NCBI RefSeq assembly: GCF_042433955.1
Contig: NZ_JBHLUH010000084.1
Coordinates: 1 to 64,000, forward strand
Origin: Phytohabitans kaempferiae
GTDB lineage: Bacteria > Actinomycetota > Actinomycetes > Mycobacteriales > Micromonosporaceae
Reading direction: 5' to 3'
Length of the DNA: 64,000 nt
This document shows positions 10,105 to 18,792 of this stretch, one piece after another. Each line of letters starts with the position of its first letter. The first letter of the stretch is position 1. A model generated the notes under the pieces. That model saw only the letters and a program-made list of their open reading frames with translations, had not been told where the DNA came from and did no database searches. Made by a program: the position numbers and the translations under genes.

Positions 10105-11283
10105 GTGTCCGCCATCGATGTCGCTCTTGTCCTCCTTATGCTGTTGTTCGCGATCAGCGGATACCGACAGGGATTCGTGATTGGGGCACTCTCCTTCGCG
10201 GGCTTCTTCGGCGGCGCACTGATCGGCCTCCAACTCGGCCCGCTCGTGGCCAGGCAGTTCGCCGACGACGCCGTGCGCGTCGTCGTTTCGTTGATCGCCA
10301 TCTTCGGGCTCGCCGTGCTGGGACAGGCGCTGGCCGGTTGGGTGGGCACGCACCTGCGACACGCCATCACCAGCCCGACCGGACGCAAGCTGGACGACGC
10401 GGGCGGCGCGCTGGTCTCGGTGCTCGCGGTGCTGCTGGTCGCCTGGCTGGTCGCGGTGCCACTCGGCTCCTCGTCGCTGCCGTGGCTGGCCAGCGCGGTG
10501 CGCAACAGCGCACTCCTCGACGGCGTCAACCGGGTCATGCCCCGGCAGGCACAGGCACTCTCCGACGCGCTGCGACACACGGTGGACACTCGTGGCTTCC
10601 CGGAGGTCTTCGGCAACCTGGCGCCCACGCGGGCCCGTGAGGTCGCCGCGCCCGACCCGGCGCTGGCCAACTCCCGGGTCGTGGTCAACTCCCGCCAGTC
10701 GGTGGTCAAGGTGCTCGGCTCGGCGCCGAGCTGCTCGCGGCGCATCGAGGGCTCCGGTTTCGTGTACGCCCCGCAGCGCGTCATGACCAACGCGCACGTG
10801 GTCGCCGGCACGCAGACGGTCTCGATCGAGGTCGGCGACGAGCGGCTCGACGGGCGGGTCACCGTGTACGACCCCGACCGCGACCTCGCCGTCGTCTACG
10901 TGCCCGACCTCGATGCGCCGGTCATGCCGTTCGCGTCCCGCAAGGCGCCGACCAATGCCGACGCGATCGTGCTCGGCTATCCGCTCGACGGCCCGTACAA
11001 CGCCCAGTCGGCCCGCGTGCGCGACGTCGGCGACATCACCGGCCCGGACATCTACGACTCCGGCGACGTGACCCGGGAGATCTACACGATCCGGGCGCTG
11101 GTGCGCAGCGGCAACTCCGGCGGCCCACTGGTCGCCACCAACGGTCAGGTGCTGGGCGTGATCTTCGCGGCGGCGGCCGACGACCGAAACACGGGCTTCG
11201 CGGTGACCGCACAGGAGGCCGCGCCGGTCGCGACCGCCGGGCAGAGCCGCACGCGGGCGACCACCACCGGCGACTGCACGTAG
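10105..11283 (+). CDS. marP: MarP-like membrane serine protease (CvpA-type membrane domain plus trypsin-like domain)
   Basis: A 392-aa protein with four predicted membrane helices in the first about 160 residues (colicin-V-production-like domain) and an extracytoplasmic trypsin-like protease. The triad is visible: His in NAHVVAG (about 231), Asp in DRDLAVV (about 261) and Ser in RSGNSGGPL (338). Cysteines at LGSAPSC (about 213) and GDCT (391) match the redox-sensitive disulfide of M. tuberculosis MarP (Rv3671c), a protease needed for acid and oxidative stress. The gene order from nth to marP is that of mycobacteria. The start is GTG. Confidence 0.93.
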   Translation: MSAIDVALVLLMLLFAISGYRQGFVIGALSFAGFFGGALIGLQLGPLVARQFADDAVRVVVSLIAIFGLAVLGQALAGWVGTHLRHAITSPTGRKLDDAGGALVSVLAVLLVAWLVAVPLGSSSLPWLASAVRNSALLDGVNRVMPRQAQALSDALRHTVDTRGFPEVFGNLAPTRAREVAAPDPALANSRVVVNSRQSVVKVLGSAPSCSRRIEGSGFVYAPQRVMTNAHVVAGTQTVSIEVGDERLDGRVTVYDPDRDLAVVYVPDLDAPVMPFASRKAPTNADAIVLGYPLDGPYNAQSARVRDVGDITGPDIYDSGDVTREIYTIRALVRSGNSGGPLVATNGQVLGVIFAAAADDRNTGFAVTAQEAAPVATAGQSRTRATTTGDCT

Positions 11284-11297
11284 ATCCACTTCAGGAC

Positions 11298-11367
11298 ACA
11301 GATCCGGGCTACCGCGACGTCCGCCGCGGTCCAGGCCGCTGCTCCCGCAGCCTCACCCTCCGCAGTC
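11298..11367 (-). repeat. Structured intergenic repeat, copy C
   Basis: The inverse-oriented copy of the element seen at 5064-5133 and 28076-28146. Read on the minus strand it keeps GGGTGAGGCTGCGGGAGCAG, the CG-rich hairpin (one mismatch and a shorter arm here) and the terminal ATCTGT. It fills the gap between the convergent marP and mycP genes and may serve as a shared transcript end. Confidence 0.7.
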
Positions 11368-11440
11368 CCACGACCCGCCCGGCTGGCGGGCGCGGTCGAG
11401 CGCCGGTGCGGTGACCGCTGTGGTCTCGCCGGGGGCGGGA

Positions 11441-12757
11441 TCAGGCGCGGGTGCGGCGGCGCACGGTGACCGCCGCTCCGGCCGCCACCAGGGTCACCAC
11501 CAGCGCGAAGGCGAGCGCCCAGCCGCGCTTGGCGTGATCGGGCTCGCCGGCTGGCTGGGCATTCCAGTCGGTCTGGAGGCCCTGGGCCCGACCGCCGACG
11601 GCCTGGGCACCGCTCGCCGAGCCGGACGCCACCACCGCCACACCGGGCGCGGCGCCGAAGCCGGCCACGCCATGTGGGGCGTTGGTGTCGAGCGGGTTGC
11701 GCTCCACGGTCGAGACCCCGACGGTGAGGGCGGCGACCGGGTCGACCAGGCCGTAGCCGTATCGGTCGTCGCGGCCCACCGCGCCCAGGTCACTGGCCGT
11801 TGTGATCAGGCGGTTGACGACCGCGCCGGCCGGCATGCTCGGCCACTTCGCCCGCACGAGCGCGGCTGTGGCGCTGACCAGCGGGGCGGCGAAGCTGGTG
11901 CCCTGCACCTTCCACGAGCCACCGGGGCGGGCGCCGACCAGGCCGGTGGCCGGGGCGGCCAGTACGGTCGCGGAGCCGGTGATCGAGCCGGACCAGAGGC
12001 TCTCGGTCTCTCGCTCGAGGCCGGTGACCGCGAGCACGCCGGGCTCGCGAGCGGGGTACCACACCTCGGTCGGCGGGCGGGGCTGCCCGGCTGCGGGCGC
12101 CGGGTCGGCGGAGTGGTTGCCGGTGCAGGCGACCACCACGACATCGCGGGCGAAGGCGTAGTCGAGGGCGGCCGCGAGCGCCGGGCTGGTGCCGCTGCCG
12201 CCGAGCGACAGGTTGATCACTTGGGCGCCGTTGTCGACCGCCCACCGCACGCCCTTGGCGACGATGAGCGCGTCGTCGTACCGGTTTTCCGCGTCGAGGA
12301 CCCGCACCGGCAGGATCTTGGCGTGTGGCGCGAGGCCCACTACTCCGCTGTCGTCGTCGTTGCGCCCGGCGATCAGCCCGGCCACGGTGGTGCCGTGCCC
12401 GACCGGGTCGTGACGCCCATCGCTGCCGGGCGTCACGAGGTCGATGCCGGGGAGCACCTGGCCGGCGAGGTCGGGATGGCTGGCGTCCACACCGGAGTCG
12501 ACCACCGCGACGGTCACCCCGTCGCCGGTCGAATGCCGCCATGCGTGACTGGCCCGAAGCTCGGTGAGCTGCCACTGCTCGTCCCGGATCTGGTCGCGCC
12601 GCACCACGCTCGCGGGCGCGCTGCCGCCGGTGCCGGAGGAGCCGACCGGGACCGGGACCGGAGTCACCACAAGGGCGCCGATCAGCGCGGTGACAGTCAC
12701 CAACGCCGCTCCGTTGCGTGCCGGAGCGGCGCCTCGCTGATGGCGCGACAGCCTCAT
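11441..12757 (-). CDS. mycP: Mycosin: type VII secretion-associated subtilisin-like protease
   Basis: A 438-aa membrane-anchored S8 protease. Order: N-terminal signal/hydrophobic segment (about residues 18-40), catalytic Asp in VAVVDSGVDASHPDL, His in GHGTTVAG, Ser in QGTSFAAPLVSA, then a C-terminal membrane helix followed by a basic tail. This is the arrangement of the MycP component that stabilises and processes substrates of ESX secretion systems. The ATG at 12757 has GGAGG ten bases upstream; a TTG at 12784 in the same frame is less likely. It runs in the same direction as eccC with a 146-base gap that contains no gene. Confidence 0.92.
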   Translation of the reverse strand: MRLSRHQRGAAPARNGAALVTVTALIGALVVTPVPVPVGSSGTGGSAPASVVRRDQIRDEQWQLTELRASHAWRHSTGDGVTVAVVDSGVDASHPDLAGQVLPGIDLVTPGSDGRHDPVGHGTTVAGLIAGRNDDDSGVVGLAPHAKILPVRVLDAENRYDDALIVAKGVRWAVDNGAQVINLSLGGSGTSPALAAALDYAFARDVVVVACTGNHSADPAPAAGQPRPPTEVWYPAREPGVLAVTGLERETESLWSGSITGSATVLAAPATGLVGARPGGSWKVQGTSFAAPLVSATAALVRAKWPSMPAGAVVNRLITTASDLGAVGRDDRYGYGLVDPVAALTVGVSTVERNPLDTNAPHGVAGFGAAPGVAVVASGSASGAQAVGGRAQGLQTDWNAQPAGEPDHAKRGWALAFALVVTLVAAGAAVTVRRRTRA

Positions 12758-12903
12758 AGCAGTGTGGCCTCCAGTTGTGGACAACGAGCCAGCCGTGACC
12801 GGGTCGCTGTCCCTCTTCCGGGCGCAGTCGTACGAGGCAGGTTACCGCGTCGATGTGTTCCCTGGGTCCACCTCGAAAAGATCAAGGAAAGCCCTCAGTG
12901 GAC

Positions 12904-15900
12904 TCACGGAACCGGCGGCAGGTAGGCGAGCTGCACGAGGCGTACTCCCTCTTTGCGGGTGACCAGCCGACCACGGCCTGGCGGCATCGGCGCGGGCCGC
13001 ACGCTGCCGACCAGGGCGCCCTCCTCCTGCTCGCCGGACATCACCAGCCCGGGGGAGGCCAGCTCGCGCAGGCGTTGGATCACCGGCTCGTAAAGGGCAC
13101 GGGACGCTCCTCCTGAGCGGCGGGTCAGCACAAGATGCAGGCCGATGTCGCGCGCCTGCGCCAGGTGCTCGACGAGCGGGAGCAGCGGGTTGACCGGTGC
13201 GGCGGCGACGAGGTCGTAGTCGTCGACGAGTACGAACAGCTCCGGCCCGGTCCACCACGAGCGGTCGCGCAACTGCTGCGGCGTGACGTCGGGGCCGGGC
13301 AGGCGCCGCCGCATGTACCCGTCGACCGACTCGATCAGCTGGCTCGTGGTCGCGGCCGTGGTGCCGTATCCGATCAGGTGGTCGGACTCGATCGCGCCGA
13401 GCAGGCTGCGCCGGTAGTCGACCAGGATGAGCCGGGCCTCCTCGGGCGCGAAGCGGCGGGTGACCGATGTGGCCAGCGCGCGCAGAAACGACGACTTGCC
13501 GCACTCCGCGCCGCCGAAGAGCAGCAGGTGCGGGTCGCTGCCGAAGTCGACCTCGACCGGGCGCAGGTCGGCCTCCGCGATGCCGACGGGCAGCCGCAGC
13601 CCGGTGTCGCCCGCGAGGTCGAGATCGGCGTACGGCAGGACCGGCGGCAGCAGCCGCACCGGAGGCGCCGCCGGCCCCGCCCAGCCCGAGGCGACGGCCC
13701 TGACCAGCGCGGCCGGGTCGCCACCGAGCGCGGCGAGCGCCGGGAGGGCGGTGAGCAGGTGGCGACCCTCGGCCGTGACGCCGCGTCCGGGCACCTTCTC
13801 CGGCACGGTCAGCGCGGACCGCCGCGACACCATCGAGTCGGTCGGGTCGCCGAGGCGCAGCTCCAGCCGGGAGCCGAAGAGGTCGCGGATCGCCGGCCGG
13901 AAGTCGAGCCAGCGGGAGGCGGCGGCCACGACGTGCACGCCGTACGAGAGGCCGCGCGTGGCGATGTCGGTGACCATCGGCTCGAGGTCGTCGTAGTCGC
14001 CGCGGAGCGTGCCCCATCCGTCGACCACCAGGAAGACGTGCCCGTCCGCCGGCGTGCCCGCCTCCCGCGCGGCGAGGAGGGCGGCGACGTCGCCGACCGT
14101 GCGGCGTACGGCCTCGGCCTCCAGCCGCCCCGCCACTCCACCGACGTGCGGCAGGTCGCGGAGCGTGGCGAGTGAGCCGCCGCCGAAGTCGAGGCAGTAG
14201 ACCCGTACCTCGGTGGGAGTGTGGGTCAGGGCCAGGCCGCAGATCAGTGTGCGGAGCGCGGTGGACTTGCCGCTCCGCGGGCCACCGGCGACCGCGACGT
14301 GTCCAGCGGCGCCGCCGAGCGCGAGCCACAGCACGTCGCGGCGCTGCTCGAACGGGTTGTCGATCACCGCGACCGGCACCTGGAGCGCGCCCCGCAGGTC
14401 GGGGTTGGCGACGGTGAGCCCGCGCGCCCGGTCGCTGGCGACCGAGCCGAGCAGCTCGTCGAGCGCCGGCGGGCGGGACAGCGGCGGCAGCCAGACCCGG
14501 TGGGCCGGCGGCCCCTGCCCGGCGAGCCGATCGACCAGCAGCTCCAGCAGGCTCGGGCCACTCTCGACGGCCGGGGCGGCGGGGATCGGCGCGGGCACGA
14601 AGTGGGTCCCGTACGGCAGCACGCGCGGCCGCCCCGCCCGCGCCACCGGCAGCCGGTCGCCGGGGCGGCGGTAGGGACCGGAGACGTACGCCGCCGTGAA
14701 CCGCACCAGCGGCTCGGTGCCCGCCTTGAGGAAGCCGTGGCCGGGGGAGCGGGGCAGCTCGTACGCGTCTGGCACGCCCAGCACCGACCGCGACTCGAGG
14801 GCGGAGAACGTGCGCAGCCCGATGCGGTACGACAGGTGCGTGTCCAGCCCGCGCAGCCGCCCTTCCTCGAGGCGCTGCGAGGCGAGCAGCAGGTGTACGC
14901 CGAGCGAGCGCCCCAACCGTCCGATCTGGAGGAACAGGTCGATGAAGTCGGGCTTGGCGGTGAGCAGCTCGGAGAACTCGTCGCAGACCACCAGCAGGTA
15001 CGGGAGCGGGGCGCCGGTGGCGCGCGCCTTCTCGTACTCGCGGAGGCTGGAGCAGCCCGCCCGGCGCAGCAGCTCCTGGCGGCGGACGACCTCGCCGTTG
15101 AGCGCGTCGACCATGCGGTCGACCAGCGGCAGCTCGTCGGCGAGGTTGGTGATCACGGCGGCGGTGTGCGGCAGCCGGCCGAGTGCCGCGAACGTCGCCC
15201 CGCCCTTGTAGTCGACCAGCACGAAGTTGAGCTCTTCGGAGGAGTGGGTCGCGGCGAGCCCGAGCACGAGTGTGCGGAGCAGCTCGGACTTGCCCGAACC
15301 GGTGGCGCCGACGAGCAGCCCGTGCGGCCCCATGCCGTCTTGTGCCGACTCCTTCAGGTCGAGCTCGACCGGCCGCCCCGCGGGCGTGACCCCGATCGGC
15401 ACGCGGAGCCGATCCCGGTGTGCCCGGGGCACCGTGACGTGCGTATCCGGGTCGCCCAGCCCGAGCAGTTCGGCAAGTGCCGGCTCGGCCCCGGCCGGCG
15501 GCTCCTCGGCGTCGGCGGCGGCCGCGAGGCGGTAGGGCGCGAGCCGCCGCGCCACCGCCTCCGCTTCGACCAGCGCCAGCCCGTCGGCGCCGCCCACCTC
15601 CGCTGGCCCGTCGCCCGAGTCGACCAGCAGCCGTCCGCCGCCGCCCACCGACAGCACCAGCGTCGCCGGGTCGAGCAGTCGTGGCGGCGTGCCGTCAAGG
15701 TCCAGAAAGGACACTCCGTCGATGCCGCCCTCCTGGCTCCAGCCGGCGCCGTCGAGCACCACGAGCACGTGTGGCCCGTCGCGCGTGGAGCCGCCGCCGA
15801 ACCGGGACCGGCTCCCCACCACGTCGCTGAGCAGCCGCTCCAGCTCGGCGCCGGTGCCGGCCACCAGCCGTACGGGCCCGAGCGCGTCGGTGCGGATCGG

Positions 15901-16692
15901 ATGCTGGGCGTGCGGCAGCCACTTGAGCCACTCCCACGCGGCCCGCCGCTCCGGCCCGGCGCACACCGCCACGCGCAGGTCGTCGGGGGCGTGGAAGACC
16001 GACAGCTGCACGACCATCGCGCGGGCCAGGGCGGTGGCGTCGCCGCGCAGGAAGACCCGGGCGAAGCCGCGCAGCGACACCGCCACCGGCAGGTCCGGCA
16101 CGACGGAGTAGGCGTCGAGGAAGCGCCGCAGCGCGCCGGCCGTCATCGGCTCGAGCGCGTCGGGCGCGCCGGTCACCGGCGGTACGAGCGGCGTGGCGAG
16201 CGCCTGTGGGCCGGCGCCGACCCGTACGACGCCGAAGTCGGGATCGGTGGCCCGCCGCTCCCACAGCCGATGACTGGCCACTGTGGACCAGAGTTGCCCC
16301 GGCTCGGGGTGGCGGTAGGCGAGCCCGGCCCGCTGGCGGGCGACCGTGTCCCGGACCCGCCGTCGGAGCCCGGCGAGGTGGCGCAGGTAGTCGCGGCGGG
16401 CGGCCATCATCTCCGCCTTTCGGGGCCCGCCCGCGCCGCCCCACGAGGCCAGCATCGCGAGGGAGGAGACGCCGAAGAGCGCGCCGACCACGTACGAATA
16501 CGCCCCGCCGCCCCGGCCCATCAGCATCGCCATCGCGACACCCCCGCCGAGCATCGGCAACACCACCATGAGCTGCTGCCAGCGGGCGGTCACCACCTGC
16601 GGGATCTCCGGCGGTGGCGCGACGCGCACCTCGCCGGAGGGGATCTCGGGCGCCGGCCGCCGAGCGGACCGTCGCAAGAGGACCGTGGCCAC
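12904..16692 (-). CDS. eccC: EccC, type VII secretion FtsK/SpoIIIE ATPase (three ATPase domains in one chain)
   Basis: A 1262-aa protein with a short cytosolic N-terminus, two membrane helices (about residues 42-85) and three P-loop domains. ATPase 1 has GATGSGKSEL near residue 460 with Walker B VVCDEFSEL. ATPase 2 has GGPRSGKSTA near 803, but the Walker B position reads LVVDGWG, lacking the usual acidic residue. ATPase 3 has GGAECGKSSF near 1060 with VLVDDYD. This is the single-chain EccCa+EccCb form that drives WXG100-type substrates through the ESX channel. It is divergent from eccD across about 109 bases. No EccB, EccE or WXG100 gene is nearby. Confidence 0.95.
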   Translation of the reverse strand: MATVLLRRSARRPAPEIPSGEVRVAPPPEIPQVVTARWQQLMVVLPMLGGGVAMAMLMGRGGGAYSYVVGALFGVSSLAMLASWGGAGGPRKAEMMAARRDYLRHLAGLRRRVRDTVARQRAGLAYRHPEPGQLWSTVASHRLWERRATDPDFGVVRVGAGPQALATPLVPPVTGAPDALEPMTAGALRRFLDAYSVVPDLPVAVSLRGFARVFLRGDATALARAMVVQLSVFHAPDDLRVAVCAGPERRAAWEWLKWLPHAQHPIRTDALGPVRLVAGTGAELERLLSDVVGSRSRFGGGSTRDGPHVLVVLDGAGWSQEGGIDGVSFLDLDGTPPRLLDPATLVLSVGGGGRLLVDSGDGPAEVGGADGLALVEAEAVARRLAPYRLAAAADAEEPPAGAEPALAELLGLGDPDTHVTVPRAHRDRLRVPIGVTPAGRPVELDLKESAQDGMGPHGLLVGATGSGKSELLRTLVLGLAATHSSEELNFVLVDYKGGATFAALGRLPHTAAVITNLADELPLVDRMVDALNGEVVRRQELLRRAGCSSLREYEKARATGAPLPYLLVVCDEFSELLTAKPDFIDLFLQIGRLGRSLGVHLLLASQRLEEGRLRGLDTHLSYRIGLRTFSALESRSVLGVPDAYELPRSPGHGFLKAGTEPLVRFTAAYVSGPYRRPGDRLPVARAGRPRVLPYGTHFVPAPIPAAPAVESGPSLLELLVDRLAGQGPPAHRVWLPPLSRPPALDELLGSVASDRARGLTVANPDLRGALQVPVAVIDNPFEQRRDVLWLALGGAAGHVAVAGGPRSGKSTALRTLICGLALTHTPTEVRVYCLDFGGGSLATLRDLPHVGGVAGRLEAEAVRRTVGDVAALLAAREAGTPADGHVFLVVDGWGTLRGDYDDLEPMVTDIATRGLSYGVHVVAAASRWLDFRPAIRDLFGSRLELRLGDPTDSMVSRRSALTVPEKVPGRGVTAEGRHLLTALPALAALGGDPAALVRAVASGWAGPAAPPVRLLPPVLPYADLDLAGDTGLRLPVGIAEADLRPVEVDFGSDPHLLLFGGAECGKSSFLRALATSVTRRFAPEEARLILVDYRRSLLGAIESDHLIGYGTTAATTSQLIESVDGYMRRRLPGPDVTPQQLRDRSWWTGPELFVLVDDYDLVAAAPVNPLLPLVEHLAQARDIGLHLVLTRRSGGASRALYEPVIQRLRELASPGLVMSGEQEEGALVGSVRPAPMPPGRGRLVTRKEGVRLVQLAYLPPVP

Positions 16693-16801
16693 GATGGGTC
16701 ACCTCCCAAGCGCACATCGTAGGTAGAGTGCCCCCGTTCGCGTTGCCCCTCGGCGGGAGCACTTCGATGAACCACGTGACGAAAATGCCCCGGAGCCGGA
16801 G

Positions 16802-18139
16802 ATGACCGCAGGGCTCGCCCGGGTCACGATCAGCACGCCACGGCGGCGGCTCGATGTCGCGCTGCCCGAGCAGGTGCCGGTGGCGGAGCTGCTGCCGGAG
16901 GTGCTGCGGCACGCCGGTGACGGGCTCGCCGACGACGGCGAGCGGCACGGCGGTTGGGTCCTGCGCCGCGCGGACGGCGCGGCCTTGTCTGCCGCGCAGG
17001 CTCTGTCACCCCAGGGGGTACGGGACGGCGAAGTCCTCTTCCTGCTCCCCGCCCGGGTCCGGTGGGCCGAGCCGGAGTACGACGACGTGGTCGAGGCGAT
17101 CGCCGACGGTGCCCGCCGTCGGGGCGCCTCCTGGTCGGCCGGTGCCACGCGGGTCGCCGGCCTGGCGGTCGCCGCGGTGCCGCTCGGCCTGGCGCTCGCC
17201 GCCGCGGTCCGGGTCGCTCCACAGTGGTCGGTCGTGGCGCCCGTGGTCGCCGCGCTGCTGCTGCTCGCCGGCGTGGCGGTCGCACGCTCGCACCGAGACG
17301 GGCTGGCCGGCGCGACCCTCGCCGCGTACGCGCTGCCGTACGCCTTCGCGGCCGGCGCGCTCCTCTCCCCGCCGGCCCGGCCCGCGCAGGTCCTGGGCGG
17401 CTGCACGGCGCTGCTCGCCGCGTCGTCGCTCGGTGGCTTCGGGGTCGCGACCCACCTGCGCGTCTTCGCGGCGGGCGCCGCGGCCGGGCTGTTCGGCGGG
17501 CTGGCGTCGCTGGCCGTGGTCGGCGGCCTGTCCGTGCCCGGTGCCGCCGCGGTGCTGCTGGCCCTGCTCGCCTGCGGGGTCGGCGTACTCCCGCTGCTCG
17601 CGATCCGGCTCGGCCGGCTCCCGCTTCCCTCGGTGGCCGCCGGGCCCGACCTGCCCGCGCCGGCCCGCCCGGACCGGGGCGGTGTCGAGGCCGCCGCCGG
17701 TCGCGCCGAGGAGATCCTCACCGGCCTGCTGATCGGCCACGCGGTCCTGGCCGTCGCCGCATCGGCGGTCGTGGCGGCCGGCGGTGGCCTCGCCGGCCGG
17801 CTGCTGGTCGGCGCCACGGCGGCCGGCCTGCTGCTGCGTGCCCGGCTCTTCGCCGCCGTGCACCACCGGCTGCCGCTGCTCGGCGCCGGGCTGGGCGGTG
17901 CCGTGGCGCTCGGCGTGCCGATCGTGGCCACCGCCGGCCCGCCCGCGCTCCTCGCCCTCGCGGCCGGCGGTGCGTTCGCCGCGCTCGCCAGCGTGGCCGC
18001 CGGGGTCCGGTACGCACAGCGACCGCCCTCGCCCTACCTGGGCCGGGCGGCCGATGTGCTCGACACGGTCTTGGTGGTCTGCGTGGTGCCGCTCGCGTGC
18101 GGAGTGCTCGGCCTCTACGCCGCGGTGCGTGATCTTTGA
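16802..18139 (+). CDS. eccD: EccD, type VII secretion integral membrane protein
   Basis: A 445-aa protein with a ubiquitin-like N-terminal domain (residues 1-80, ARVTISTPRRRLDVALPEQ...) followed by about eleven hydrophobic helices from residue 115 to the end. This is the layout of EccD, which forms the membrane channel vestibule of ESX systems. It starts with ATG, divergent from eccC, and ends 16 bases from the convergent pyrophosphatase gene. Confidence 0.9.
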   Translation: MTAGLARVTISTPRRRLDVALPEQVPVAELLPEVLRHAGDGLADDGERHGGWVLRRADGAALSAAQALSPQGVRDGEVLFLLPARVRWAEPEYDDVVEAIADGARRRGASWSAGATRVAGLAVAAVPLGLALAAAVRVAPQWSVVAPVVAALLLLAGVAVARSHRDGLAGATLAAYALPYAFAAGALLSPPARPAQVLGGCTALLAASSLGGFGVATHLRVFAAGAAAGLFGGLASLAVVGGLSVPGAAAVLLALLACGVGVLPLLAIRLGRLPLPSVAAGPDLPAPARPDRGGVEAAAGRAEEILTGLLIGHAVLAVAASAVVAAGGGLAGRLLVGATAAGLLLRARLFAAVHHRLPLLGAGLGGAVALGVPIVATAGPPALLALAAGGAFAALASVAAGVRYAQRPPSPYLGRAADVLDTVLVVCVVPLACGVLGLYAAVRDL

Positions 18140-18155
18140 CGCAGTCGGATATGCG

Positions 18156-18662
18156 TCAGTGTGACGTCTCTCCCTTGGCCGCCGCGTCTTGCGCTCGCCG
18201 GTACGACGCGCGGACCTCCGCCTCGGCCTCGGTGCGCCCGACCCAGGTGGCGCCTTCGACCGACTTGCCTGGTTCGAGATCCTTGTAGACCTCGAAGAAG
18301 TGCTGGATCTCCAGCCGGTCGAACTCACCCAGGTGGTGGATGTCGCGCAGGTGCTCCTGTCGCGGGTCCTCGAAGGGGACGCAGAGGACCTTGTCGTCGC
18401 CGCCCTTCTCGTCCTTCATCCGGAACATGCCGATCGTGCGGCACCGGATCAGGCAGCCCGGAAACGTCGGCTCCTGCACCAGCACCAGCGCGTCGAGCGG
18501 GTCGCCGTCAGCGCCTAGCGTGCCCTCAATGAAGCCGTAGTCGGCCGGGTATTGAGTGGCTGTGAAGAGCGTGCGGTCCAGCCTGATTCGACCGGTTAGG
18601 TGGTCCACCTCGTACTTGTTTCGGTGGCCTTTGGGAATCTCGACCGTTACGTCGAAATCCAT
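18156..18662 (-). CDS. ppa: Inorganic pyrophosphatase, family I
   Basis: A soluble cytosolic enzyme (168 aa) hydrolysing pyrophosphate to phosphate. The family signature GDPLDALVL (about residue 53) provides metal-binding aspartates; KYEVDHLTGRIRLDR and ADYGFIEGTL are typical surrounding blocks. The ATG at 18662 was chosen because MDFDVTVEIPKG is the family N-terminus, and GGGGAG lies upstream. It diverges from dacB, an order also found in mycobacteria. Confidence 0.97.
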   Translation of the reverse strand: MDFDVTVEIPKGHRNKYEVDHLTGRIRLDRTLFTATQYPADYGFIEGTLGADGDPLDALVLVQEPTFPGCLIRCRTIGMFRMKDEKGGDDKVLCVPFEDPRQEHLRDIHHLGEFDRLEIQHFFEVYKDLEPGKSVEGATWVGRTEAEAEVRASYRRAQDAAAKGETSH

Positions 18663-18792
18663 GTCATGCTCCCCACTCTCGCAGCCCGTGTGTCGTGATG
18701 TTGCCCCATCCGAATGGGCTGGCGAACGCCGCATAGTGTCTCGGACGCAAGTATCGTCGCCTAGACAAGATGACACGCACTAGGAGGGGCCT

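Noticed and set aside
12776..12784. Single perfect DnaA box (reverse strand) upstream of mycP
   Set aside because: One isolated 9-mer is expected by chance about once in this length on two strands; no second box lies nearby.
14221..16722. Open plus-strand frame of 833 codons opposite eccC
   Set aside because: It is the mirror of a strongly conserved gene in GC-rich DNA. Its composition is Arg/Gly/His-rich without any domain, so it is a shadow frame.
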